A DNA stretch of 64,000 nucleotides from a bacterium YEK0313. Lineage in GTDB: Bacteria; Pseudomonadota; Alphaproteobacteria; Rhizobiales; Phreatobacteraceae. The stretch is taken from positions 310,001 through 374,000 of the forward strand of contig CCMO02000001.1 of NCBI GenBank assembly GCA_000751295.2. The letters are read 5' to 3'. The notes beneath the pieces are model-generated. The model was not told where the DNA came from. It searched no databases and saw only the letters and a list, made by a program, of their open reading frames with translations. Shown here piece after piece: positions 26,074-34,388 of the stretch (its first letter is position 1; each line of letters starts with the position of its first letter). A program made the translations under genes and the position numbers.

Positions 26074-26585
26074 GGGAAAAGATCTGCTGGAGAAGCCGGC
26101 GAAGCGCCGGGCCATGTTCGGCCGGCGGATGTTACCGGCGGATGGTCGATCCGGCGAGATGAAGCGTTCCCGATCTCCCCCGCGGCGGCTGGCCGCGGCC
26201 ATCGGCGCGCGAAGCCCCGCCCGGATTTTGAGCGGCTTGAGAGATAGGTGACAGACCGTCACCCGCAATCAGGCGCCGGGCAGTGTTTGCCGGCATCGCT
26301 ACCTTGCCGGCATCTTTCGCGAATCGCATCGACGACACGCCCGATCGGCGCCGTGGCATCGATCAGGAAGCCTTGTCGGGAATGTCTTCTTTCGTCGCCT
26401 GCAGGCGTGCCCGAGGGGCCTGTCGATGCAGATGACGGCCACACAACGGGCTCAAATCACGCGCCGGGCACCAGGAGCACGCCTCTTACAGTTCGCCACC
26501 GGCCGGACGACAATCCCGATCTGTCACAGCGGGCCCTCGGCGATGAGGGCATCCGGCGCCAGCCTCGCACCAGCCCCAGATCGGC
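26074..26585. other. Intergenic stretch with no supported gene
   Basis: About 510 bases between two minus-strand genes contain only short arginine/proline-rich frames without recognisable features. A small inverted repeat, GGTGAC-N5-GTCACC, lies near 26249-26265. I see no RNA gene and no promoter that I could defend. Confidence 0.4.
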
Positions 26586-27107
26586 CTACTGCGCGGGCCC
26601 TGACCGGCAGATCTCGGCCAGCCGCGGCAGCGGCACCGCGAGGCTTGCCGAGATCCCGATCAGCATGTCGGCAAGGTAGGGCTGCGCCGCGAGGATCGCG
26701 CGCAGCTCGCTTTCGCCGAGCGCGGCCCCGAGCTCCGCGGCCCGATCCCGGCCGAGACGGATATCGACGATGGCGAGGGCGTCGGCCAGCCGGAGCCCAT
26801 CCGCGATCGTCGTCTCGGACCGAAAGCCGGTGCGGTGATCATGCGCCCTGATGGCGTCGAGCGCCTCCTCCGGAAGGTCGCCCTCAAGCCAGTCGGCGAC
26901 CAGCATGCCGTGCCGGCTCCTGTCTTCCGCCGTCTCGAAATAGTCGAGGTCGTGACAAAGCCCGACGATCTCCCAGAGCTCGGCGTCGGCGCCGAGACCT
27001 TCTGCAAGGCGGCGCATGGCATGAGCGACAAAGACGCTATGCTCGGCCCGCTTGCTCGCGCCGAGATGCCGCGGCACCGCCGCACGGGCCTGTTCAAGGG
27101 TCATCAT
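26586..27107 (-). CDS. HD-domain phosphohydrolase-like protein
   Basis: The 173-residue protein begins MMTLEQARAAVPRHLGASKRAEHSVFVAHAMRRLAE and has the HD signature in GLCHDLDYFETAEDRSRHGMLVADWL, followed by a further metal-type histidine pair in IRAHDH. The early histidine (in EHSVFVAH), the HD pair and the late Asp (RLADALAIVD) fit a metal-dependent phosphohydrolase. The substrate is unknown; related short HD proteins are often annotated as hydrolases of nucleotides. It is divergent from the quinone-oxidoreductase gene across 252 bp. Confidence 0.8.
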   Translation of the reverse strand: MMTLEQARAAVPRHLGASKRAEHSVFVAHAMRRLAEGLGADAELWEIVGLCHDLDYFETAEDRSRHGMLVADWLEGDLPEEALDAIRAHDHRTGFRSETTIADGLRLADALAIVDIRLGRDRAAELGAALGESELRAILAAQPYLADMLIGISASLAVPLPRLAEICRSGPAQ

Positions 27108-27359
27108 GGCAGGACGATAGTCCCGCACAGGCTCGTGCCGCAACAACCGCCCGGTCTTCCAGCATCATCGTCGACCCCGAAGACGCGAGACGCCGCACTC
27201 CGGCAAGCGGACCCATTGGCCTTGGCCCCCGGCCGTCTATGCTGGGTGTCCACCGCGGCGGCGGCCGGGCGGCCCAGCGACAATCATCGATCCGTTGCGA
27301 TCCGGTGACGCCGCAGCCGGCTCTTCGAAACGTGGCCCTGCATGACCGGAGGCATATGC

Positions 27360-28331
27360 ATGAAAGCAGTCGTCGTCACGGAGAGCGGCCCTGCCCTGCG
27401 CGAGGTCGCGGTGCCATCCATCGGTCCGGCCGAGGTGCTCGTCCGCGTCCATGCCGCCGCGCTCAACCGGGCGGACCTGACGGTCGCGGCGGGAAAGGCC
27501 CATGGCCGCCAAGGTGGACCGGGGACCGTGATCGGCATGGAATGGGCGGGCGTCGTCCAGGCGGTGGGCGCCGCGGTGACCGGATTTGCGCCCGGCGACC
27601 GCGTCATGGCTTCCGGCGCCGGCGGCTATGCCGAGTTCGCGGCAGCGGACCATGGCCGGATTTCCCATCTGCCGGACGACCAGATGGATTTCGCTGAGGC
27701 CGCGACCCTGCCGGTCGCGCTGCAGACCATGCACGACGCCATCATCACCAACGGCCGCCTCCGCCCGGGCGAGGCCGTCCTGATCCAGGGGGCGAGCAGC
27801 GGCGTCGGCCTGATGGGCCTGCAGATCGCGCGCGAAATGGGCGCTCGCCTGGTGATCGGAACCTCGACCGACAGCGCGCGCCGCGCCCGGCTTGCCGATT
27901 TCGGCGCCCATCTTGCGCTCGATACGACGAGCCCGGCCTGGGTGGACGAAGTTCTCGCGGCGACCGAGGGCGCGGGGGTCGCGCTGATCGTCGACCAGGT
28001 CGCCGGCGCCATGATGAACGCCAACCTGCGTGCCGCGGCGGTGCTCGGGCGCATCGTCAATGTCGGACGCCTCGGGGGCAGTGAAGCGCCCTTCGATTTC
28101 GACCTGCATGCGCTCCGCCGCATCCACTATGTCGGCGTGACCTTCCGCACCCGCAGCCTCGAAGAAGTCCGCGAGATCAACCGGCGCATGCGCGCCGATC
28201 TCTGGGACGCGCTCTGCGCCGGGCGGCTGAGGCTGCCCATTGCCGCCGAATTCGCCCTCGCCGATGCGGCCGCGGCCCTGGCGCTGATGAAATCCAACCG
28301 GCATCTGGGAAAGATCGTGCTGCGCGTCTGA
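27360..28331 (+). CDS. MDR-superfamily NAD(P)H:quinone oxidoreductase-like protein
   Basis: The 323-residue protein starts MKAVVVTESGPALREVAVP with GGAGG seven bases upstream. It has the GroES-like N-terminal domain (AAALNRADLTVAAG, GMEWAGVVQAVG) and the Rossmann domain with the cofactor motif IQGASSGVGLMGLQIAREMGA. It lacks the cysteine-rich zinc lobe of alcohol dehydrogenases, which places it with quinone oxidoreductases. The substrate is not predictable. It is probably transcribed alone; the downstream gene is convergent. Confidence 0.88.
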   Translation: MKAVVVTESGPALREVAVPSIGPAEVLVRVHAAALNRADLTVAAGKAHGRQGGPGTVIGMEWAGVVQAVGAAVTGFAPGDRVMASGAGGYAEFAAADHGRISHLPDDQMDFAEAATLPVALQTMHDAIITNGRLRPGEAVLIQGASSGVGLMGLQIAREMGARLVIGTSTDSARRARLADFGAHLALDTTSPAWVDEVLAATEGAGVALIVDQVAGAMMNANLRAAAVLGRIVNVGRLGGSEAPFDFDLHALRRIHYVGVTFRTRSLEEVREINRRMRADLWDALCAGRLRLPIAAEFALADAAAALALMKSNRHLGKIVLRV

Positions 28332-28352
28332 GTCCTCCGGCGCGGCTCTGCA

Positions 28353-28988
28353 TCAGCCAGCGGCGCCGGCCGGCAGATGGGACGCGTCGGCGAGACGCAA
28401 CACCGCCCGGTTCCGCCAGTAATCGTCTTCCTGCAGGTGGGTGATGCTGCCCGGGCGCGCGGGAAAGGCGACATGGCCAAGCGCGTCGATCGGCATCCTG
28501 ATCCAGGCCGCGATGACGAAGGTCAAGGCGAAGCCGTGGGTGACGACGATCTGCGTCGCGCAGGGGCGCATGGCGATGCCATCCACGGCACGATAGACGC
28601 GCGCTGCGAGTTCGCGGCGCGTTTCGCCGTCATCGATCCCGCCGCGATGATCCATGCGGTTGTGCTCAGGCGCGGGAACCTGGCGCGCCTTCAGCCAATC
28701 TTCCGGCATGCCGCCGGCGGCCCCATAGCTGATCTCACGCAAGTCGGCGGTGACATGGACCGGGCGCCGGAAGCGTTCCGCGATGATCGCCGCCGTCTCG
28801 GATGCCCTGACAAGGTCGGAGCTGAAGATCTCGACGTCCGCCCGGCCGATCATGGTGGCAAGCCGCACGGCCGTCGCCTCCGCGTCGATCCTGCCCTGCC
28901 GGGTCAGCCCGGTATCGAACCAGCCGCCCACCTTGTTCTCGACGTGATGGATCGACTGGGTATGAGTCACGACGAAAACGGTCTTCAT
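28353..28988 (-). CDS. Histidine phosphatase family protein with a THTQ active-site variant
   Basis: The 211-residue protein belongs to the phosphoglycerate-mutase-like superfamily. The usual RHGE/RHGQ motif reads THTQ near residues 8-11, retaining the phospho-accepting His but replacing the preceding Arg. The later parts are conventional: GGWFDTGLTRQGRIDAEATA, IFSSDLVRASETA and the second histidine in VVTHGFALTF. Loss of the first Arg, which normally contacts phosphate, may change activity. The start at 28988 is the first ATG and no signal is present. The next gene upstream on the same strand ends 6 bp before it, so the two are probably co-transcribed. Confidence 0.85.
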   Translation of the reverse strand: MKTVFVVTHTQSIHHVENKVGGWFDTGLTRQGRIDAEATAVRLATMIGRADVEIFSSDLVRASETAAIIAERFRRPVHVTADLREISYGAAGGMPEDWLKARQVPAPEHNRMDHRGGIDDGETRRELAARVYRAVDGIAMRPCATQIVVTHGFALTFVIAAWIRMPIDALGHVAFPARPGSITHLQEDDYWRNRAVLRLADASHLPAGAAG

Positions 28989-28994
28989 CGCCTC

Positions 28995-29432
28995 TCAGCC
29001 TTCGAGATTCGCCCGCATCGGCCCGCCCGCCAGGAGTCCGGTCACCACGATGTCATGCCCCCAGAACATGTCGTCATCGTCGTGCCGGAAGGAGAACAGG
29101 CCGCCGCCGCCGATGCTGATACCCTTGAGCCGCATGCGCGACAGGAACATGTCGCGCGACAGCGCCGCCTCCCCCTCCGCGAGCCAGTTCCGGTTCTTCA
29201 GGACGAACAGTTCCTCCAGGGCACATGCCTCGACCCTCGCCGACCATATGGGCTGGTCCCGAAACAGCGAGGCGGCCGCCTGCAGGGCCTGCGCCGTCTC
29301 GCCGGGAGCCGGGCAGGAGAGGATGAGCTCCACGTCGCGGCCGCACCAGCTCGCCCGCCCGGAATAGCCGCCGAGCGGCTCGTCCCATTCGAGCGTCCCG
29401 AACTGCGCGGTGGTCAGTCTGGCAGGGGTCAT
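28995..29432 (-). CDS. DUF2262 domain protein
   Basis: The 145-residue protein matches the DUF2262 pattern: FGTLEWDEPLGGYSGRASWCGRDVELILSC at the start and the characteristic end FSFRHDDDDMFWGHDIVVTG. GGAGG nine bases before the ATG at 29432 supports the start. The function of the family is unknown to me; members occur singly in many bacteria and are cytoplasmic. It lies just upstream of the THTQ histidine phosphatase and shares its direction. Confidence 0.78.
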   Translation of the reverse strand: MTPARLTTAQFGTLEWDEPLGGYSGRASWCGRDVELILSCPAPGETAQALQAAASLFRDQPIWSARVEACALEELFVLKNRNWLAEGEAALSRDMFLSRMRLKGISIGGGGLFSFRHDDDDMFWGHDIVVTGLLAGGPMRANLEG

Positions 29433-29577
29433 GACATAGCCTCCACGTCGCAAGCCTATCATGCCCGTCCCGCCCGCCATGTTCCACGCCGCCGCGGCCG
29501 AGATCCGACGCGACGCGGCCTTGCGCCCGCGAACCGCGCGCTCCGCCTTTTTTCCACTGCATCAACGGACCGCGACA

Positions 29578-30408
29578 TCATGCGGCCTCGTCCTGCCGGC
29601 GCCAGGCCTCGAGCACCATGGCAACGACCGCTTCGGGGGCGTCTTCCTGCACGAGGTGCCGGGCGCCGGCGATGGCGGCGAAGGATGCACCCGGAATGCG
29701 CCTTGCGAGCTCCTCGCCGTCCTGAAGCGGGATGAATGCATCTTCGGCGCCCCAGAGGATGGTTACGGGGCAGCGGATCTCGCCATAGCGCCATTCCACC
29801 TCCTGGCTGTAGCTGTCGTCCATCTGTGCGATCTGGCGCCAGAATGCCATCTGTCCCTCTTCGCCGAGCCAGGGAGCGAGATAGAGCCGCATCTCCTCCT
29901 CGGTCAGGCGACGCTTGACGGCCGCGCCGATATAGGCGCGCAGGATCGCCTCGTGGATATAGGCGGGCAGCCTGGAGAACACCTCCCGGTGCGCCTTCGC
30001 CGCCTGCACCAGCGGCGAGCCCTGCGGGCTGATGGCGACCGGATCGATCAGGACGAGGCTGCGGTAGTCGACACCGTCGAGCAGATGCGCACGCAGCGCG
30101 GCCGAGCCGCCGAAGTCGTGGGCCACGATGTCGGGCCGTTCGATGCCCCAATGGCGCGCAAGAGCCGCGAACAGGCGGTTCTGGACGCCGTGCAGGACAT
30201 CCGCCTCGGGCTTGGCCGAGCAGCCATAGCCGAGCATGTCGTAATAGAAGACCCGCCGGTGGCGCGCGAGCCACGGCGCGATGCGCCGCCACTCGCAGGA
30301 CGAGAAGGGCGAGCCGTGCATGACCACCGCCGGCGGCCCCGCGCCGACGACACCCCAACCGATCGCATGGCCGTCGAAATCGAACCGTTCGGGCACGTGC
30401 CAATCCAT
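29578..30408 (-). CDS. Alpha/beta hydrolase (haloalkane-dehalogenase/epoxide-hydrolase-like)
   Basis: The 276-residue product starts MDWHVPERFDFDGHAIGWGVVG with AAGGAG upstream. The oxyanion region is VVMHGSPFSSCEWR and the nucleophile position reads VAHDFGGSAALR, where Asp replaces the usual Ser, as in dehalogenases and epoxide hydrolases. The acid region (WGAEDAFIPLQDG) and the late catalytic His (AGARHLVQEDAP) are present. The Asp nucleophile suggests hydrolysis of a halide or epoxide, but the substrate is unknown. A membrane-protein gene lies 65 bp upstream on the same strand. Confidence 0.86.
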   Translation of the reverse strand: MDWHVPERFDFDGHAIGWGVVGAGPPAVVMHGSPFSSCEWRRIAPWLARHRRVFYYDMLGYGCSAKPEADVLHGVQNRLFAALARHWGIERPDIVAHDFGGSAALRAHLLDGVDYRSLVLIDPVAISPQGSPLVQAAKAHREVFSRLPAYIHEAILRAYIGAAVKRRLTEEEMRLYLAPWLGEEGQMAFWRQIAQMDDSYSQEVEWRYGEIRCPVTILWGAEDAFIPLQDGEELARRIPGASFAAIAGARHLVQEDAPEAVVAMVLEAWRRQDEAA

Positions 30409-30473
30409 GGCAGTCTCCTTGCCTGATCGCCATCGCGAGCGACATTCGCGCTCGGCCGCCTCACTTGGCGGCG

Positions 30474-30932
30474 CTACGAACCTTCCGGTCGCCATGCGAG
30501 CGCCGACAGGGTCGCAAGGCACAGCGCGGCGAATACGATCGCCGTATTGGCCGCATGCGAATATTCCCACTGTCGCCTGAGCGTTTCCCAGTTGGTGGGA
30601 ACCGTCGTCCAATTCTCCGTCGCCTGGTTCGCCGGCTGCGTCCAGAGAAGGAAGATCAGGAGCATGAGCGCGAAACAGAGCGCGGCGAGGAGCGCCAGCC
30701 AGAAGGGCTCCGTCTGCGAGCGCACGAGGATCGCGAGTCCGGCGTTCAGAACGAGGGCGGCAGGCCAGAGCCAGCCGAGGACGACCCATCCGCGATAGAT
30801 GCCCTGGACGGTGAAATAATCGGCTTCGAGCAAGCCGATCTTGTTGGGCAGCGCGGCGAGATGCGCGCCCGCAGGGACGAGAGCGAGGGCCGAAACCACG
30901 ATCGCGAGAAACTGGACGATCCTGACCGCCAT
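30474..30932 (-). CDS. DUF1772-like small membrane protein
   Basis: The 152-residue protein has four predicted membrane segments: IVQFLAIVVSALALVPAGAHL, a second around GWVVLGWLWPAALVLNAGLAIL, LALLAALCFALMLLIFLLW, and a last one in AIVFAALCLATLSALAW. The extramembrane motif NWETLRRQWEYSHAANTAI is the pattern found in DUF1772 (anthrone-oxygenase-related) proteins. GGAGGG precedes the ATG at 30932. The function is unknown; it may be co-transcribed with the alpha/beta hydrolase. Confidence 0.75.
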   Translation of the reverse strand: MAVRIVQFLAIVVSALALVPAGAHLAALPNKIGLLEADYFTVQGIYRGWVVLGWLWPAALVLNAGLAILVRSQTEPFWLALLAALCFALMLLIFLLWTQPANQATENWTTVPTNWETLRRQWEYSHAANTAIVFAALCLATLSALAWRPEGS

Positions 30933-31079
30933 GATCCCTCCGTAACCGCGTCGCGCAGACGCTCCCGGCGCGAGCCCCAAGCCATCCATCGCCGGCCGGG
31001 CGCGATCGATTCCGCCACGGCGGCCTGCGCATCATTGCCGCCGGCGCCCGCGCTCTCCGGCTCGGCGCTTCCGTTCTTC

Positions 31080-31514
31080 CTATCCGGTCTGGCTATGCGC
31101 CCCGCCCGGACGGGAAATGCCGGCCAGTGCTTCGCCCGCCGCCCCGTCCCTGGCGGCCGCGGCGACGTCGCCGAGCGAGAGAATTCCGACCAGTTGCTTG
31201 TCGCGGTCGAGGACCGGCAGGCGGCGCACCTGGATGTCGCCCATATTGGCCGTCACTTCGGCGATCTGCTGATCCGCGAAGCAATATTTGACGTCATCCG
31301 TCATGACGTCGCGCACCTTCGTGCCCGGCCCCTTGCCTTGGGCGACGGCACGCACGGCAATATCCCGATCAGTGATCATTCCGACCAGGCGGTTGTCCTC
31401 GCCCACCGGCAACATGCCGACATCGAGCCCAGCCATCAGCCGGGCCGCCTGTTCGATCGTCTCTTCGGCATTGGCGACGCGCACATCGCGCGTCATGGCG
31501 TCGCTCACCTGCAT
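31080..31514 (-). CDS. Two-CBS-domain protein
   Basis: The 144-residue protein is a tandem CBS module: MQVSDAMTRDVRVANAEETIEQAARLMAGLDVGMLPVGEDNRLVGMITDRDIAVRAV for the first and VRDVMTDDVKYCFADQQIAEVTANMGDIQVRRLPVLDRDKQLVGILSLGDVA for the second. Stand-alone CBS pairs bind adenine nucleotides and often regulate partner enzymes or act in stress responses. The partner is not obvious here. GAGG lies nine bases before the ATG. It is divergent from the amidohydrolase gene. Confidence 0.88.
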   Translation of the reverse strand: MQVSDAMTRDVRVANAEETIEQAARLMAGLDVGMLPVGEDNRLVGMITDRDIAVRAVAQGKGPGTKVRDVMTDDVKYCFADQQIAEVTANMGDIQVRRLPVLDRDKQLVGILSLGDVAAAARDGAAGEALAGISRPGGAHSQTG

Positions 31515-31836
31515 GGCGGCCTCCTCATCTCTCGGGATCGGGTGCTGGGCCGCAAGCCGCTCCTGGAGCATCCGTTGCGGCGTCGATGTCGGGGAAACGA
31601 CCCCGTGCTCCGAGGGTTCCCGCCAAGGCCCGATGTCGCCCATGGGGCGCGCCATGGCCCCGGGGCTGCCTTCATCGCGGGCGTCACCGCCCATGCCTTT
31701 GCGGCCGAGCCCCGTCGCGGCGGCGGCGCCCGTCCTTCCGAACCCACGGCCGCTTCCGCGCGTTCAAAGGATTGCCGGCACGGTTCAGAACGGGCAAGCT
31801 TGCCGGCCGACGCGTAGGATCGGGGATGTGACATCC
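31515..31836. other. Divergent intergenic region, no gene seen
   Basis: About 320 bases separate the CBS gene from the amidohydrolase gene, and both promoters should lie here. The sequence stays GC-rich and the open frames crossing it are extensions without conserved content. No clear operator or hairpin was identified. Confidence 0.4.
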
Positions 31837-32802
31837 ATGATGAACAGGCGCGGGCTTCTTCTCTCATCACTTGCCATTGGTGCGGGCATGAACAACCGAT
31901 CGGTCTTGGCCGGGCCATCCCAGCCCGCAACCCCAGTCGCTTTTGACGTCCCGGCCGGAGCCTGCGACTGTCATACCCATATCCATGGCGACCCGGCACG
32001 CTTCCCGTTCTTCGCAGGCCGCGTCTATACGCCGGAGCCGGCTTCCCCCGAGGAAATGGCGGCGCTGCACAAGGCGCTCGGCATCGAACGCGTCGTCATC
32101 GTCACGCCGAGCGTCTATGGCGCCGACAACAGCGCAACGGTCTTCGGCATCGCGGCGCGCGGCACCAGCGCGCGCGGCGTGGCCGTCATCGACGAGAAGA
32201 CGACCGACCAGGATCTCGACAAGCTGCACAGCCAGGGTTTTCGCGGCATCCGCCTGAACCTTGCCACCAGCGGCGTCAGCGACCCGCAGGTGGCGCGCCA
32301 GCGCTTCCAGGCAGCCGCCGACCGGATGAAGGCCCGTGGCTGGCACGTTCAGATCTATACGACGCCGCCGGTCATCGCGGCGATCAAGGACCTCGTCGCC
32401 AATGCGCCCGTGCCCGTGGTGTTCGACCATTTTGGCGGCGCCGAAGCCGCGCGCGGCGTCGATCAGCCAGGCTTTCCCGAACTTCTGGATCTCGTCAGAT
32501 CCGGCAAGGCCTATGTCAAGATCTCCGGCGCCTACCGGGCTTCCAGCCGGACGCCCGACTATGCCGACGTCGTGCCGCTGGCACAGGCGCTGATCGCCGC
32601 CAACCGGGAACGCCTCGTCTGGGGAACGGATTGGCCGCATCCGGATTCGGTCACGCCGCCGGGCAAGGCCGCGACCGACGTCACGCCGCTGCTGCGGATC
32701 GACGACGGCGCCGTGCTCAATCAGCTGGCGGTCTGGGCACCCGATGCCGCGGTCCGCAAGGCCATCCTGGTGGACAATCCGGCGCGGCTCTACGGCTTCT
32801 GA
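31837..32802 (+). CDS. Exported amidohydrolase-2 family protein (pyrone-dicarboxylate-lactonase-like)
   Basis: The 321-residue protein starts with a Tat-like leader, MMNRRGLLLSSLAIGAG. The domain opens with the metal motif CDCHTHIHGD (HxH), followed by VFDHFGG and the late acid in VWGTDWPHPDS, all typical of amidohydrolase-2 enzymes such as 2-pyrone-4,6-dicarboxylate lactonase (LigI). The order of elements supports a hydrolase or decarboxylase of an aromatic-derived acid, probably in the periplasm given the leader. ATGATG at 31837 gives two possible starts. It has no obvious operon partner; the next gene is convergent. Confidence 0.85.
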   Translation: MMNRRGLLLSSLAIGAGMNNRSVLAGPSQPATPVAFDVPAGACDCHTHIHGDPARFPFFAGRVYTPEPASPEEMAALHKALGIERVVIVTPSVYGADNSATVFGIAARGTSARGVAVIDEKTTDQDLDKLHSQGFRGIRLNLATSGVSDPQVARQRFQAAADRMKARGWHVQIYTTPPVIAAIKDLVANAPVPVVFDHFGGAEAARGVDQPGFPELLDLVRSGKAYVKISGAYRASSRTPDYADVVPLAQALIAANRERLVWGTDWPHPDSVTPPGKAATDVTPLLRIDDGAVLNQLAVWAPDAAVRKAILVDNPARLYGF

Positions 32803-32824
32803 CCGGCGGCGGCCCGCGCGGCCG

Positions 32825-33637
32825 TCACTCCCTGTCGATCTCGGCCGCCGCGATCTCCGCGACACGGAGCGTCGGCGCGACATGCTCCGTCTCGCCGTCC
32901 TCGATGAGCCAGACGGCCGAGAGCCCGGCCCAGGCGAGGATCCAGTGCAGCAGGCGCCCGCGCTCGAGCTGCGCGGCCTCAGCAACCACGTCCACCTGCC
33001 GGGCCAGGCGGCCCGGCTTCAGGGCGGTCGCGTGATCGGGATTGCAGAAGAGATTGGCATAGTCGAAACCGCGCTCGCCCTCGAGCCGTTTCGGGTCGAT
33101 GGCGAGCCAGCCCCGGTCGCCGAAATCGAGGATGTTGCCGTGGTGGACGTCGCCATGGAGCGGAACGACGTCGCGCGGCTCGGCGAGCAGCAGGCGGGCC
33201 GCGTCCGCGCACCGCGCGAACACGCCGCCCTCGCCCGTCGACAGGAGCCCGCGGAACCGGACGGAGAGCGGAACGAGCTCCGGCGGCGGCGCCTTGCGCG
33301 GCGCGTGGAGCCCGGCCACCGTTTCGCACATGATCAGGCTCGCTCTGTCGTCCTCGCCGTGCCTTGCCATGTCGGCCAGCGAGCGGCCGCCGGTGGCCCG
33401 CTCGATCAGGATGGCGTCGCCCTCATGCGCCAGCACGCGCGCCGCGCCGATCCCGTCCCACCAGATCATCAGGCCGGCCCCCCATTTCTCCTCCGGCTCG
33501 CTCGCGACCTTCAGCATGGCCGGCATGCCGCCGTGCAGGACCGGCAGCAGACGGCTCGACCGCGTGACGATGGGCTCGCCGTCCGGCGCGAGCGCCCAGC
33601 GCTCGACAAGGGATCTGAGATGATCGTCCAGGGCCAT
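32825..33637 (-). CDS. APH(6)/StrB-like aminoglycoside phosphotransferase family protein
   Basis: The 270-residue protein follows the streptomycin 6-kinase family plan: LLPVLHGGMPAMLKVA for the ATP-binding lobe, EGDAILIERATGGRSLADMA for the hinge, then VPLHGDVHHGNILDF (catalytic HGD and Asn) and GWLAIDPKRLEGERGFDYANLF with the metal-binding DP. Chromosomal homologues of this type are common and are not necessarily resistance determinants. It is followed by an ANT(2'')-like gene upstream on the same strand. Confidence 0.85.
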   Translation of the reverse strand: MALDDHLRSLVERWALAPDGEPIVTRSSRLLPVLHGGMPAMLKVASEPEEKWGAGLMIWWDGIGAARVLAHEGDAILIERATGGRSLADMARHGEDDRASLIMCETVAGLHAPRKAPPPELVPLSVRFRGLLSTGEGGVFARCADAARLLLAEPRDVVPLHGDVHHGNILDFGDRGWLAIDPKRLEGERGFDYANLFCNPDHATALKPGRLARQVDVVAEAAQLERGRLLHWILAWAGLSAVWLIEDGETEHVAPTLRVAEIAAAEIDRE

Positions 33638-33749
33638 ATGCTTCTGTCACCTTCGCCGGCGATCATGGCAGCGGCAGACGGCAGGACCACGTCGATCGCC
33701 ATCGCTTGCGGCCGGTCGGAGCCGCGATCGACCGCGGCGGCGCCGATCG

Positions 33750-34358
33750 CTACAGCACCGCGATCCAGTCATGGCCGGGATGCACATGCGCGAGGGCCTG
33801 CTTCAGCCAGCGGCGCTCGCCGGGCGGCAGCTTCGGCGCCGCCCCTGCAAAATCCACCTCGTCCTTCGGCCGCCGGTATTTGGCCTTGAACAGAAGGACG
33901 GCGGCGGGCTTGAGATAGGGGATCCCATCCGCCGTCCGCGCCACCATGTCGGAACGCGGCCGCGCGAGCGCAGCCGCGCGCTTGCAGACCCAGAGGTCGG
34001 GCGTCCCCGGTTCGATCATCATGTCGGCCCGCCAGCATCCGGCCGCATGATCGAAGCACCAGATCTGCTCGATCTCCGGCGCGGGCTCCAGATCGGCGGC
34101 CAGCGGCGCAAGCTGCCCCTCGTGCACGGCATAGAACGCCAGATCACCGAGGGCCTGCCGGAAGGCGTCGAGGTCCTCGCGCAGCACGGTGAATTCCAGG
34201 TCCTCGTGCGACCGCGTGACCGTGCCGTGCCAGAGATCGAGCGCCCAGCCGCCGACGACGCACCAGGGCCGCGATACCGTGCCAAGCCGGCGCGCCAGCT
34301 CGGCCGGATGCCAGGGCATCCAGAGGTCCTGATCGGGAACGCGCGATGGGCCGGTCAT
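33750..34358 (-). CDS. ANT(2'')-like nucleotidyltransferase family protein
   Basis: The 202-residue product has the nucleotidyltransferase pattern of the aminoglycoside adenylyltransferase AadB group (PF10706-like): WCVVGGWALDLWHGTVTRSHEDLEFTVLREDL, with the glycine pair and the acidic H-E-D-L-E in place of the common H-x-D-L-D. The later ADMMIEP and YLKPAAVLLFKAKYRRPKDEVDF segments complete the fold. It is 112 bp upstream of the APH(6)-like gene and 30 bp downstream of a histidine phosphatase gene, all in one direction. A resistance function is possible but untested. Confidence 0.8.
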   Translation of the reverse strand: MTGPSRVPDQDLWMPWHPAELARRLGTVSRPWCVVGGWALDLWHGTVTRSHEDLEFTVLREDLDAFRQALGDLAFYAVHEGQLAPLAADLEPAPEIEQIWCFDHAAGCWRADMMIEPGTPDLWVCKRAAALARPRSDMVARTADGIPYLKPAAVLLFKAKYRRPKDEVDFAGAAPKLPPGERRWLKQALAHVHPGHDWIAVL

Positions 34359-34388
34359 GTCGGAAGCACCCGCAGGTCCGCCGCCCCG

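Noticed and set aside
26248..26679. Plus-strand frame of 143 codons in the gap after the pentapeptide-repeat gene
   Set aside because: No ribosome site, no conserved segment, and it runs into the HD gene on the other strand.
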